Below, one piece after another: positions 58,120-64,000 of a stretch of 64,000 nucleotides of DNA (position 1 is its first letter; each line of letters starts with the position of its first letter). The notes below the pieces were generated by a model. The model was given only the letters and a program-made list of their open reading frames with translations, searched no databases and had not been told where the DNA came from. Made by a program: the position numbers and the translations under genes. Source of the stretch: Marinospirillum sp031581385 (GTDB taxonomy: Bacteria; Pseudomonadota; Gammaproteobacteria; Pseudomonadales; Halomonadaceae); assembly GCF_044810985.1 (NCBI RefSeq), contig NZ_CP085242.1, positions 2,294,001-2,358,000 on the forward strand, read 5' to 3'.

Positions 58120-58761
58120 ATGGCTCTTGGTTTAGTCGGTAAGAAAAGCGGTATGACCCGCGTTTTCACCGAAGACGGTGTTTCTATACCTGTCACCGTT
58201 ATTGAAGTGACTCCTAACCGAGTAACACAGATCCGTAATCTGGAAACAGACGGCTATGCTGCTGTTCAGGTTACTGCTGGTTCACGTAAAGCCAAACACC
58301 TAAGTAAACCCCAAGCTGGGCACTTTGCCAAAGCGGGCGTTGAAGCGGGCCGTTTGCTGCGTGAATTTCCTCTCGCTGAAGGTCAGGACGCTCCCGAAGT
58401 GGGCTCTGAACTGACTGTAAGCCTGTTTGAAGCTGGTCAGGAAATTGACGTGACCGGCACATCCAAAGGTAAGGGCTTCCAAGGTGCTGTCAAGCGCTGG
58501 AACTTCCGTACTCAGGATGCTACCCACGGTAACTCTCTTTCTCACCGCGCTCCTGGCTCCATTGGCCAGAACCAAACGCCTGGCCGTGTCTTTAAAGGCA
58601 AAAAAATGGCCGGTCAGATGGGTAATGAGCGTGTCACCGTGCAATCCCTGGAAGTCGTCCGTGTCGACGAAGAACGTAATCTGCTGCTGGTCAAAGGCGC
58701 TGTGCCTGGTGCCACAGGCAGTGACGTTATCGTTCGTCCGGCGGTCAAGGCTCGCAGCTAA
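58120..58761 (+). CDS. rplC: 50S ribosomal protein L3
   Basis: Early 23S-binding protein reaching toward the peptidyl-transferase centre. 213 aa. Opens MALGLVGKKSGMTRVF. The central loop SLSHRAPGSIGQNQTPGRVF contains the glutamine that is methylated in E. coli. ATG lies 8 nt after AGGAG, which directly follows the 23S-like element. Confidence 0.98.
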   Translation: MALGLVGKKSGMTRVFTEDGVSIPVTVIEVTPNRVTQIRNLETDGYAAVQVTAGSRKAKHLSKPQAGHFAKAGVEAGRLLREFPLAEGQDAPEVGSELTVSLFEAGQEIDVTGTSKGKGFQGAVKRWNFRTQDATHGNSLSHRAPGSIGQNQTPGRVFKGKKMAGQMGNERVTVQSLEVVRVDEERNLLLVKGAVPGATGSDVIVRPAVKARS

Positions 58762-58775
58762 GAGGATAGAGACAC

Positions 58776-59381
58776 ATGAACCTGAATCTTGCCGGAGCTC
58801 AGGGTACTGTCGAAGTATCCGATGCGACCTTTGGAAAAGAATTCAACGAAGCCCTGGTTCACCAGGTCGTCGTTGCCTATATGGCCGGTGCCCGTCAAGG
58901 CACTCGTGCTCAGAAGAATCGCGCTGATGTCAGTGGCGGCGGTAAAAAGCCCTGGCGTCAAAAAGGTACTGGCCGTGCACGTGCTGGTACTGCGTCTTCT
59001 CCGATCTGGCGGAAAGGTGGCGTTACTTTTGCGGCCCGCCCTCAAGATCATTCACAAAAAGTGAACAAGAAAATGTATCGCTCTGCGATGCGTTCCATTC
59101 TTTCTGAACTGGCACGTCAAGACCGCCTGGTTGCAGTGGAAGACTTCTCTGTAGAAGCTCCCAAAACCAAGTTGCTGGCTGCCAAGCTTTCAGAAATGAA
59201 GTTGGAAAAGGTTTTGATCGTGACTTCCGAGTTGAATAGCGATCTTTACCTCGCAGCGCGTAACTTGCCACACGTTGATGTGATTGAAGCCAAAGCTGCC
59301 GATCCTGTTAGCCTGATCGCCTACGAAAACGTACTGGTCACTGTGCCAGCCCTGCGTCAGTTCGAGGAGAAATTGGGATGA
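58776..59381 (+). CDS. rplD: 50S ribosomal protein L4
   Basis: Lines the exit tunnel and, in E. coli, represses the S10 operon at transcription and translation and binds RNase E. 201 aa, the E. coli length. The long tunnel loop includes GTRAQKNRADVSGGGKKPWR and QKGTGRARAGTASSPIWRKG. It ends in a 4-nt overlap with rplW. It is the prime candidate to bind the 23S mimic upstream of rplC. Confidence 0.98.
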   Translation: MNLNLAGAQGTVEVSDATFGKEFNEALVHQVVVAYMAGARQGTRAQKNRADVSGGGKKPWRQKGTGRARAGTASSPIWRKGGVTFAARPQDHSQKVNKKMYRSAMRSILSELARQDRLVAVEDFSVEAPKTKLLAAKLSEMKLEKVLIVTSELNSDLYLAARNLPHVDVIEAKAADPVSLIAYENVLVTVPALRQFEEKLG

Positions 59382-59674
59382 ATCAGGAGCGCCTATACAA
59401 AGTGCTGCTCGGTCCACATATGACCGAGAAAGCTGCGGTACTTGCTGATGAAAAAACTCAGTACGTATTCAAAGTAGCTTCAGATGCGACTAAGCCTGAA
59501 ATCAAAAAGGCTGTCGAGCAACTGTTTGATGTCAAGGTTGAAGCCGTCAGTGTTATTAACACTAAAGGCAAAACCCGACGCACTCTTCACGGTCTCGGTC
59601 GTCGCAAAGGTTTTCGCAAGGCTTATGTCAGCCTGGCGGAAGGTCAAGCGATCGATTTCGCTGACGCGGAATAA
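59378..59674 (+). CDS. rplW: 50S ribosomal protein L23
   Basis: Rim protein of the exit tunnel, docking site for trigger factor and SRP. 98 aa. Motifs LLGPHMTEKAAVL, YVFKVASDATKPEIKKAVE and VEAVSVINTKGKTRR are conserved. The ATG overlaps the rplD stop (ATGA). Confidence 0.98.
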   Translation: MNQERLYKVLLGPHMTEKAAVLADEKTQYVFKVASDATKPEIKKAVEQLFDVKVEAVSVINTKGKTRRTLHGLGRRKGFRKAYVSLAEGQAIDFADAE

Positions 59675-59690
59675 GGCAAGGGGTTGAATC

Positions 59691-60515
59691 ATGGCAGTTA
59701 TGAAAGCTAAGCCGACTTCACCCGGTCGCCGCCACCTGGTCAAGGTGGTGCACAAGGATCTGCACAAGGGTGCTCCATATGCGCCTTTGTTGGATACCAA
59801 ACGCAAGTCTGGCGGCCGCAACAACAATGGACGCATTACCACTCGCCATATTGGTGGTGGTCATCGTCAGCACTATCGTATTGTTGATTTCAAACGCAAC
59901 AAGGATGGTGTCGGTGGTATCGTTGAGCGTCTGGAATATGATCCTAACCGCACAGCGCACATTGCTCTGATCAAATACCTGGATGGTGAGCGTCGTTACA
60001 TTATCGCTCCCAAGGGTTTGAAGGCAGGTGACCGTATTCAGTCGGGTATGGATTCACCCATCAAGGTGGGTAACACTCTGCCGCTGCGTAATATGCCGCT
60101 GGGTTCCACAGTACACTGCATCGAGTTGAAGCCAGGTAAGGGCGCCCAAATGGCACGTTCTGCCGGTACTTCCGCGCAGTTGGTTGCCCGTGAAGGTGCC
60201 TACGCGACTCTGCGTTTGCGCTCAGGTGAAACCCGCAAGGTTCTGGTTGATTGCCGCGCCACTCTGGGCGAAGTCAGCAACTCAGAAAACAGCCTGCGTG
60301 TACTGGGTAAAGCGGGTGCAACTCGCTGGCGTGGTGTTCGTCCTACCGTTCGTGGTACCGCCATGAACCCCGTTGATCACCCTCACGGTGGTGGCGAGGG
60401 ACGCAATATGGGTAAACACCCAACTACGCCTTGGGGTGTGCCAACCAAGGGTTACAAAACTCGCAAAAACAAGCGTACTAACAATCTGATTGTTCGTCGC
60501 CGTAAAGCGAAATAA
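59691..60515 (+). CDS. rplB: 50S ribosomal protein L2
   Basis: Required for subunit association and peptidyl-transferase activity. 274 aa (E. coli 273). The conserved PTSPGRRHLVKV, NNNGRITTRHIGGGHR and the near-active-site MNPVDHPHGGGEGR loop with its essential His are intact. Confidence 0.98.
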   Translation: MAVMKAKPTSPGRRHLVKVVHKDLHKGAPYAPLLDTKRKSGGRNNNGRITTRHIGGGHRQHYRIVDFKRNKDGVGGIVERLEYDPNRTAHIALIKYLDGERRYIIAPKGLKAGDRIQSGMDSPIKVGNTLPLRNMPLGSTVHCIELKPGKGAQMARSAGTSAQLVAREGAYATLRLRSGETRKVLVDCRATLGEVSNSENSLRVLGKAGATRWRGVRPTVRGTAMNPVDHPHGGGEGRNMGKHPTTPWGVPTKGYKTRKNKRTNNLIVRRRKAK

Positions 60516-60534
60516 CGAATAAGGGGATACCGCT

Positions 60535-60810
60535 GTGCCTCGTTCACTGAAGAAAGGTCCTTTCATTGACCTTCATCTGTTGAAGAAAGTGGAAGTCGCG
60601 GTTGAAGGCAAAGACAAGAAACCAATTAAAACCTGGTCTCGTCGTTCAATGATCATTCCAGATATGATCGGCCTTACGATCGCAGTCCACAATGGACGCC
60701 AGCATGTACCGGTTTACATCACTGAAGAGATGGTCGGTCACAAGCTGGGTGAATTTGCTGCTACCCGCACTTATCGCGGTCATGCAGCTGACAAGAAAGC
60801 CAAGCGCTAA
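60535..60810 (+). CDS. rpsS: 30S ribosomal protein S19
   Basis: 30S head protein contacting the A-site finger. 91 aa from GTG 60535 (AAGGGGA upstream). Contains PRSLKKGPFIDLHLLKKV, WSRRSMIIPDMIGLTIAVHN and the HKLGEFAATRTYRGH end. Confidence 0.98.
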   Translation: MPRSLKKGPFIDLHLLKKVEVAVEGKDKKPIKTWSRRSMIIPDMIGLTIAVHNGRQHVPVYITEEMVGHKLGEFAATRTYRGHAADKKAKR

Positions 60811-60824
60811 TCCAGGAGGTAATG

Positions 60825-61157
60825 ATGGAAGTCGCCGCTAAAATGCGTGGTGCCCGTCTGTCCGCACAGAAGGCGCGCTTGGTTGCTGATCAGGTGCGTG
60901 GCAAGAAGGTTGCGGATGCACTTAACCTGCTTGCATTCAGCCCTAAAAAAGCTGCAACGCTGGTTAAAAAAGTTCTCGAGTCTGCAATTGCAAACGCGGA
61001 GCATAACGAAGGTGCTGATATTGATGAACTGCGTGTCTCTACCGTAATGGTGGATGAAGGTATGACCATGAAGCGCATTAAACCGCGTGCCAAGGGTCGT
61101 GCTGATCGCATTCTCAAGCGCACTTGCCATATCACCGTCAAGGTTGCAGACCGGTAA
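60825..61157 (+). CDS. rplV: 50S ribosomal protein L22
   Basis: Tunnel-lining protein whose hairpin contacts macrolide-binding regions. Start chosen at the second of two adjacent ATGs (60825), giving 110 aa as in E. coli and 5 nt from GGAGG. Contains GARLSAQKARLVADQVRGKK, ESAIANAEHN and MKRIKPRAKGRADRI. Confidence 0.97.
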   Translation: MEVAAKMRGARLSAQKARLVADQVRGKKVADALNLLAFSPKKAATLVKKVLESAIANAEHNEGADIDELRVSTVMVDEGMTMKRIKPRAKGRADRILKRTCHITVKVADR

Positions 61158-61168
61158 GGAGTCACCCG

Positions 61169-61870
61169 ATGGGTCAGAAAGTCAATCCTACTGGCATTCG
61201 GTTGGGTATCGTCAAAGATCATACCTCAACTTGGTATGCTGAAGGCCCGGCCTATGCCGACAAGCTTAACAATGACTTGCAGGTTCGCAGCTTCCTCGAA
61301 GCGCGTCTCAAGCAAGCCGCTGTCAGCCGCATCCAGATCGAGCGTCCTGCTAACAACGCTCGTATCACCATTCACACCGCCCGCCCCGGCATCGTGATTG
61401 GCAAAAAAGGTGAAGACGTTGATCGTCTGCGCAAGGATGTGTCTGACATGATGGGTGTGCCCGTGCACATCAACATCGAAGAAGTCCGTAAGCCTGAGCT
61501 GGATGCAGCTCTGGTTGCACAAAGTGTGGCTGGCCAGCTGGAGCGTCGTGTGATGTTCCGTCGTGCCATGAAACGCTCTGTGCAGAATGCCATGCGTCTG
61601 GGTGCCAAGGGTATCAAGATCCAGGTTGGTGGACGTCTTGGTGGTGCAGAGATCGCTCGTTCCGAGTGGTATCGCGAAGGTCGTGTACCTCTGCACACTC
61701 TGCGCGCTGATATCGACTACGCCACTGCTGAAGCACACACCACCTATGGTGTCATCGGTGTGAAGGTGTGGATCTTTAAAGGCGAAATTCTGGGCGGGAT
61801 CGAAGAGGTGCGTGCTAACGCTGCCAAGCAGCAGCCGCAACAGGCGCCTAAGAAGAAAGGTTCCAAGTAA
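61169..61870 (+). CDS. rpsC: 30S ribosomal protein S3
   Basis: Forms part of the mRNA entry site. Start ATG 61169 (233 aa, the E. coli length); the frame is open upstream inside rplV. An N-terminal KH domain has RPGIVIGKKGEDVDRLRKDV, and a C-terminal domain has GAKGIKIQVGGRLGGAEIAR. It follows rplV by 11 nt. Confidence 0.98.
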   Translation: MGQKVNPTGIRLGIVKDHTSTWYAEGPAYADKLNNDLQVRSFLEARLKQAAVSRIQIERPANNARITIHTARPGIVIGKKGEDVDRLRKDVSDMMGVPVHINIEEVRKPELDAALVAQSVAGQLERRVMFRRAMKRSVQNAMRLGAKGIKIQVGGRLGGAEIARSEWYREGRVPLHTLRADIDYATAEAHTTYGVIGVKVWIFKGEILGGIEEVRANAAKQQPQQAPKKKGSK

Positions 61871-61881
61871 GGGGATAGTCG

Positions 61882-62295
61882 ATGTTACAGCCCAAGCGTA
61901 CAAAATTCCGCAAGATGCACACTGGCCGTAACCGTGGCCTGGCAAATCGCGGTAATAAGGTCAGCTTTGGTGAATTCGGTCTGAAAGCCACAGGTCGTGG
62001 TCGTCTGACTGCCCGCCAGATTGAGGCGGCACGTCGTACTATGACTCGCCACATCAAGCGTGGTGGTAAGATTTGGATCCGAGTTTTTCCTGATAAGCCG
62101 ATTACAGAAAAGCCGTTGGAAGTTCGTATGGGTAAAGGTAAGGGTAACGTAGAATACTGGGTCGCCCTTATCCAGCCCGGCAAGGTGCTTTACGAAGTTG
62201 AAGGTGTGTCTGAAGAGCTTGCTCGCCAGGCTTTCACCCTCGCAGGTGCCAAGCTTCCTATCCCGACAACTTTTGTTAAACGGACGGTGATGTAA
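61882..62295 (+). CDS. rplP: 50S ribosomal protein L16
   Basis: Late-assembling protein that positions A-site tRNA. 137 aa. Contains MLQPKRTKFRKMHTGRNRG, RQIEAARRTMTRHIKRGGK and MGKGKGNVEYWVA. Its stop overlaps the rpmC ATG by one base. Confidence 0.98.
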   Translation: MLQPKRTKFRKMHTGRNRGLANRGNKVSFGEFGLKATGRGRLTARQIEAARRTMTRHIKRGGKIWIRVFPDKPITEKPLEVRMGKGKGNVEYWVALIQPGKVLYEVEGVSEELARQAFTLAGAKLPIPTTFVKRTVM

Positions 62296-62486
62296 TGAAA
62301 GCTCAAGAACTGCGCGAGAAATCCGCTGACGAGCTCAATGAACAGCTGCAAGGCCTGTTGCGTGAGCAGTTCCAACTGCGCATGCGCAAGGTGACTGGTC
62401 AGCTGGGTCAGACACATCTGCTCAAGCAGCTGCGTCGCGATGTGGCTCGGATTAAAACCGTGCTCAACGATAAGGCAGGTAACTAA
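62295..62486 (+). CDS. rpmC: 50S ribosomal protein L29
   Basis: Exit-tunnel rim protein near L23. 63 aa, two long helices, beginning KAQELREKSADELNEQL and with the conserved LLREQFQLRMRKVTGQL. TAATG overlap with rplP; rpsQ follows after 1 nt. Confidence 0.97.
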   Translation: MKAQELREKSADELNEQLQGLLREQFQLRMRKVTGQLGQTHLLKQLRRDVARIKTVLNDKAGN

Positions 62487-62487
62487 A

Positions 62488-62754
62488 ATGGCCGAAGTCG
62501 AAAAGAAAGCCAGAACTGTCACCGGCAAGGTGGTCAGCGATAAAATGGATAAAACTGTAACAGTGATGGTTGAGCGCAGTGTGGCTCACCCTCTGTACGG
62601 AAAATACGTTCGTCGCTCCACTAAGCTACATGCACATGACGAGTCGAATGATGCTCGCATGGGTGACACCGTAACCATCCAGGAAAGCCGTCCGCTGTCT
62701 AAGACGAAAACCTGGAAACTGGTCGAGATTGTTGAGCGTGCTAAAGAGGTCTGA
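62488..62754 (+). CDS. rpsQ: 30S ribosomal protein S17
   Basis: Primary 16S-binding OB-fold protein. Start ATG 62488 (88 aa); the open frame upstream lies within rpmC. Contains RTVTGKVVSDKMDKTVTVMV, HPLYGKYVRRSTKLHAHDE and SRPLSKTKTWKLVEI. Confidence 0.97.
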   Translation: MAEVEKKARTVTGKVVSDKMDKTVTVMVERSVAHPLYGKYVRRSTKLHAHDESNDARMGDTVTIQESRPLSKTKTWKLVEIVERAKEV

Positions 62755-62795
62755 GGGAACTCAGGCTCTGAACGCTTAAAGTTTGGAGATAACTA

Positions 62796-63164
62796 ATGAT
62801 TCAGACGCAATCAATGCTGGATGTTGCCGACAACAGCGGCGCGCGTCGCGTCATGTGTATTAAAGTGCTCGGTGGATCTCACCGTCGCTATGCACGTGTT
62901 GGTGACATTATCAAAGTCACCGTTAAAGATGCCATTCCGCGTGGCAAGGTGAAAAAAGGCCAGGTTCTCAAGGCTGTGGTAGTCCGCACCAAGGCACCGG
63001 TTCGCCGTCCTGACGGCTCTGCTATTCGTTTTGACGGCAATGCTGCTGTCATTCTGGATAACAAAGACGCACCTATGGGCACCCGTATTTTCGGGCCGGT
63101 AACCCGTGAGCTGCGTGGCGACAAGTTCATGAAGATCATTTCCTTGGCACCTGAAGTGCTGTAA
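62796..63164 (+). CDS. rplN: 50S ribosomal protein L14
   Basis: Subunit-interface protein and first gene of the spc group. 122 aa. Contains MIQTQSMLDVADNSGARRVM, KVLGGSHRRYA and the GTRIFGPVTRELR signature. The 41-nt gap after rpsQ marks the classical S10/spc border; no terminator is visible, so read-through is likely. Confidence 0.98.
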   Translation: MIQTQSMLDVADNSGARRVMCIKVLGGSHRRYARVGDIIKVTVKDAIPRGKVKKGQVLKAVVVRTKAPVRRPDGSAIRFDGNAAVILDNKDAPMGTRIFGPVTRELRGDKFMKIISLAPEVL

Positions 63165-63179
63165 GGAGCGAGGCCGGTT

Positions 63180-63497
63180 ATGCGTAAAATTAAACGTGAC
63201 GATGAAGTGATCGTCATCGCAGGCAAAGACAAGGGTAAGCGTGGCACGATTAAGCGTGTTCTCAAGGACAACCGTTATGTAGTGTCCGGTGTGAACATGA
63301 TCAAGCGCCACACGCGCCCAAACCCCTATGCCAATCAGCCTGGTGGCATCATTGAGCGCGAAGCGCCCATACATGCTTCCAACGTTGCCATTTTCAACAA
63401 AGAAACGGGCAAAGCTGATCGAGTAGGGTTCAAGGTCCTGGACGACGGTTCCAAGGTACGTATTTTTAAGTCGACTCAAGCTGAGATCGACTCCTAA
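63180..63497 (+). CDS. rplX: 50S ribosomal protein L24
   Basis: Assembly-initiating protein that binds 23S domain I. 105 aa with an N-terminal KOW motif (DDEVIVIAGKDKGKRGTIKR). Contains GVNMIKRHTRPNP and GGIIEREAPIHASNVAIFN. Its 23S binding region includes the segment mimicked upstream of rplC, so it is an alternative ligand of that element. Confidence 0.97.
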   Translation: MRKIKRDDEVIVIAGKDKGKRGTIKRVLKDNRYVVSGVNMIKRHTRPNPYANQPGGIIEREAPIHASNVAIFNKETGKADRVGFKVLDDGSKVRIFKSTQAEIDS

Positions 63498-63514
63498 TCA
63501 AGTCAGGTAACAGC

Positions 63515-64000
63515 ATGGCTAGATTGAAAGAGCTTTACCGTGAAGATGTAGCAGCCAAGCTGAAAGAAGAGTTTGGTTTTAAAAATGTGATGGAAGTTCC
63601 ACGCGTTACCAAAATCACCCTGAACATGGGTCTTGGTGAAGCACTCAGCGATAAAAAGCTGATCGAGAACGCCGTCGCTGATATGGAAAAATTGAGCGGG
63701 CAAAAGCCTGTGGTCACCAAGGCTCGTAAATCCATTGCTGGCTTTAAAGTCCGCGAAGGTTGGCCGATTGGTTGCAAGGTAACCCTGCGCCACGAGCGCA
63801 TGTGGGAATTCCTTGACCGTCTGGTGGATGTTGCGATTCCGCGTATTCGTGACTTCCGTGGCTTGAGTCCCAAGTCTTTTGACGGTCGTGGTAACTACAG
63901 CATGGGTGTGCGTGAGCAGATCATCTTCCCTGAAATTGACTATGATAAAGTCGACAGGGTGCGTGGCCTGGACGTAACCATCACCACAACTGCCCGTAAC
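63515..64000 (+). CDS. rplE: 50S ribosomal protein L5 (3' truncated by window)
   Basis: 5S rRNA-binding protein of the central protuberance. The frame runs from ATG 63515 (AGG upstream) to the window end without a stop: 162 of about 179 codons. Conserved segments VPRVTKITLNMGLGEA, KPVVTKARKSIAGFKVREG and IGCKVTLRHERMWEFLDRL are present. In E. coli it is followed by rpsN and rpsH. Confidence 0.97.
   Translation, partial: MARLKELYREDVAAKLKEEFGFKNVMEVPRVTKITLNMGLGEALSDKKLIENAVADMEKLSGQKPVVTKARKSIAGFKVREGWPIGCKVTLRHERMWEFLDRLVDVAIPRIRDFRGLSPKSFDGRGNYSMGVREQIIFPEIDYDKVDRVRGLDVTITTTARN

Overview
The window is a stretch of a gammaproteobacterial chromosome. Gene content and order match Pseudomonas and its relatives closely, and many genes diverge in the way expected of an Oceanospirillales/Pseudomonadales lineage outside Pseudomonas itself. 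That placement is an inference from synteny and protein resemblance; no species is claimed. There are no prophages, insertion sequences, CRISPR arrays or obvious foreign islands. Almost everything is core machinery.

Layout. 1-9831 (+): 3' end of tpiA, secG, tRNA-Leu, initiator tRNA, then the classic rimP-nusA-infB-rbfA-truB-rpsO-pnp translation/RNA-decay operon. 9900-21934 (-): a thiolase, then, read in the direction of transcription, dksA-gluQ-small membrane ORF-cbrA-cbrB, a long intergenic region, and pcnB-folK-panB-panC-panD. 22060-27774: a ChaN-like secreted protein (+) facing a minus-strand operon hemJ-thiD-thiE-hemL-kinase/ATPase. 27950-33204: argC, a membrane coiled-coil protein, a bactofilin and erpA (+), convergent anmK (-), then tyrS (+). 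33205-38800: a complete rRNA operon with two promoters, boxA elements, 16S, a tRNA-free spacer, 23S, 5S and two terminators. 38882-64000 (+): birA, coaX, four tRNAs, secE-nusG, rplKAJL-rpoBC, the str operon (rpsL-rpsG-fusA-tuf) and the S10/spc operons up to a truncated rplE.

Two non-coding elements stand out. First, the 15424-15894 minus-strand interval between cbrB and pcnB has the position and architecture of the Pseudomonas sRNA CrcZ: a sigma54 promoter, eight A-rich Hfq/Crc-type motif blocks (six share an identical 11-nt core), and an intrinsic terminator. Since CbrB is a sigma54 activator encoded immediately upstream, this looks like a complete CbrA-CbrB-CrcZ carbon-catabolite-control module. 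Second, 51 nt just upstream of rplC (58050-58100) align to this genome's own 23S rRNA domain I (35702-35752) at 43/51 positions, ending in a 25-nt exact match and with one compensatory base-pair change. This is a candidate rRNA-mimic autoregulatory site for an S10-operon protein such as L4, or for L24.

Smaller points include a U1-U72 mismatch in the initiator tRNA, a 56-aa membrane ORF between gluQ and cbrA, a candidate IscR site before erpA, long-range rRNA processing stems, a duplicated 5S tail between the rrn terminators, and the absence of tufB from the tRNA-secE segment. Starts were chosen from visible Shine-Dalgarno sequences and family lengths. All homology statements are from memory of the families, as no searches were run.
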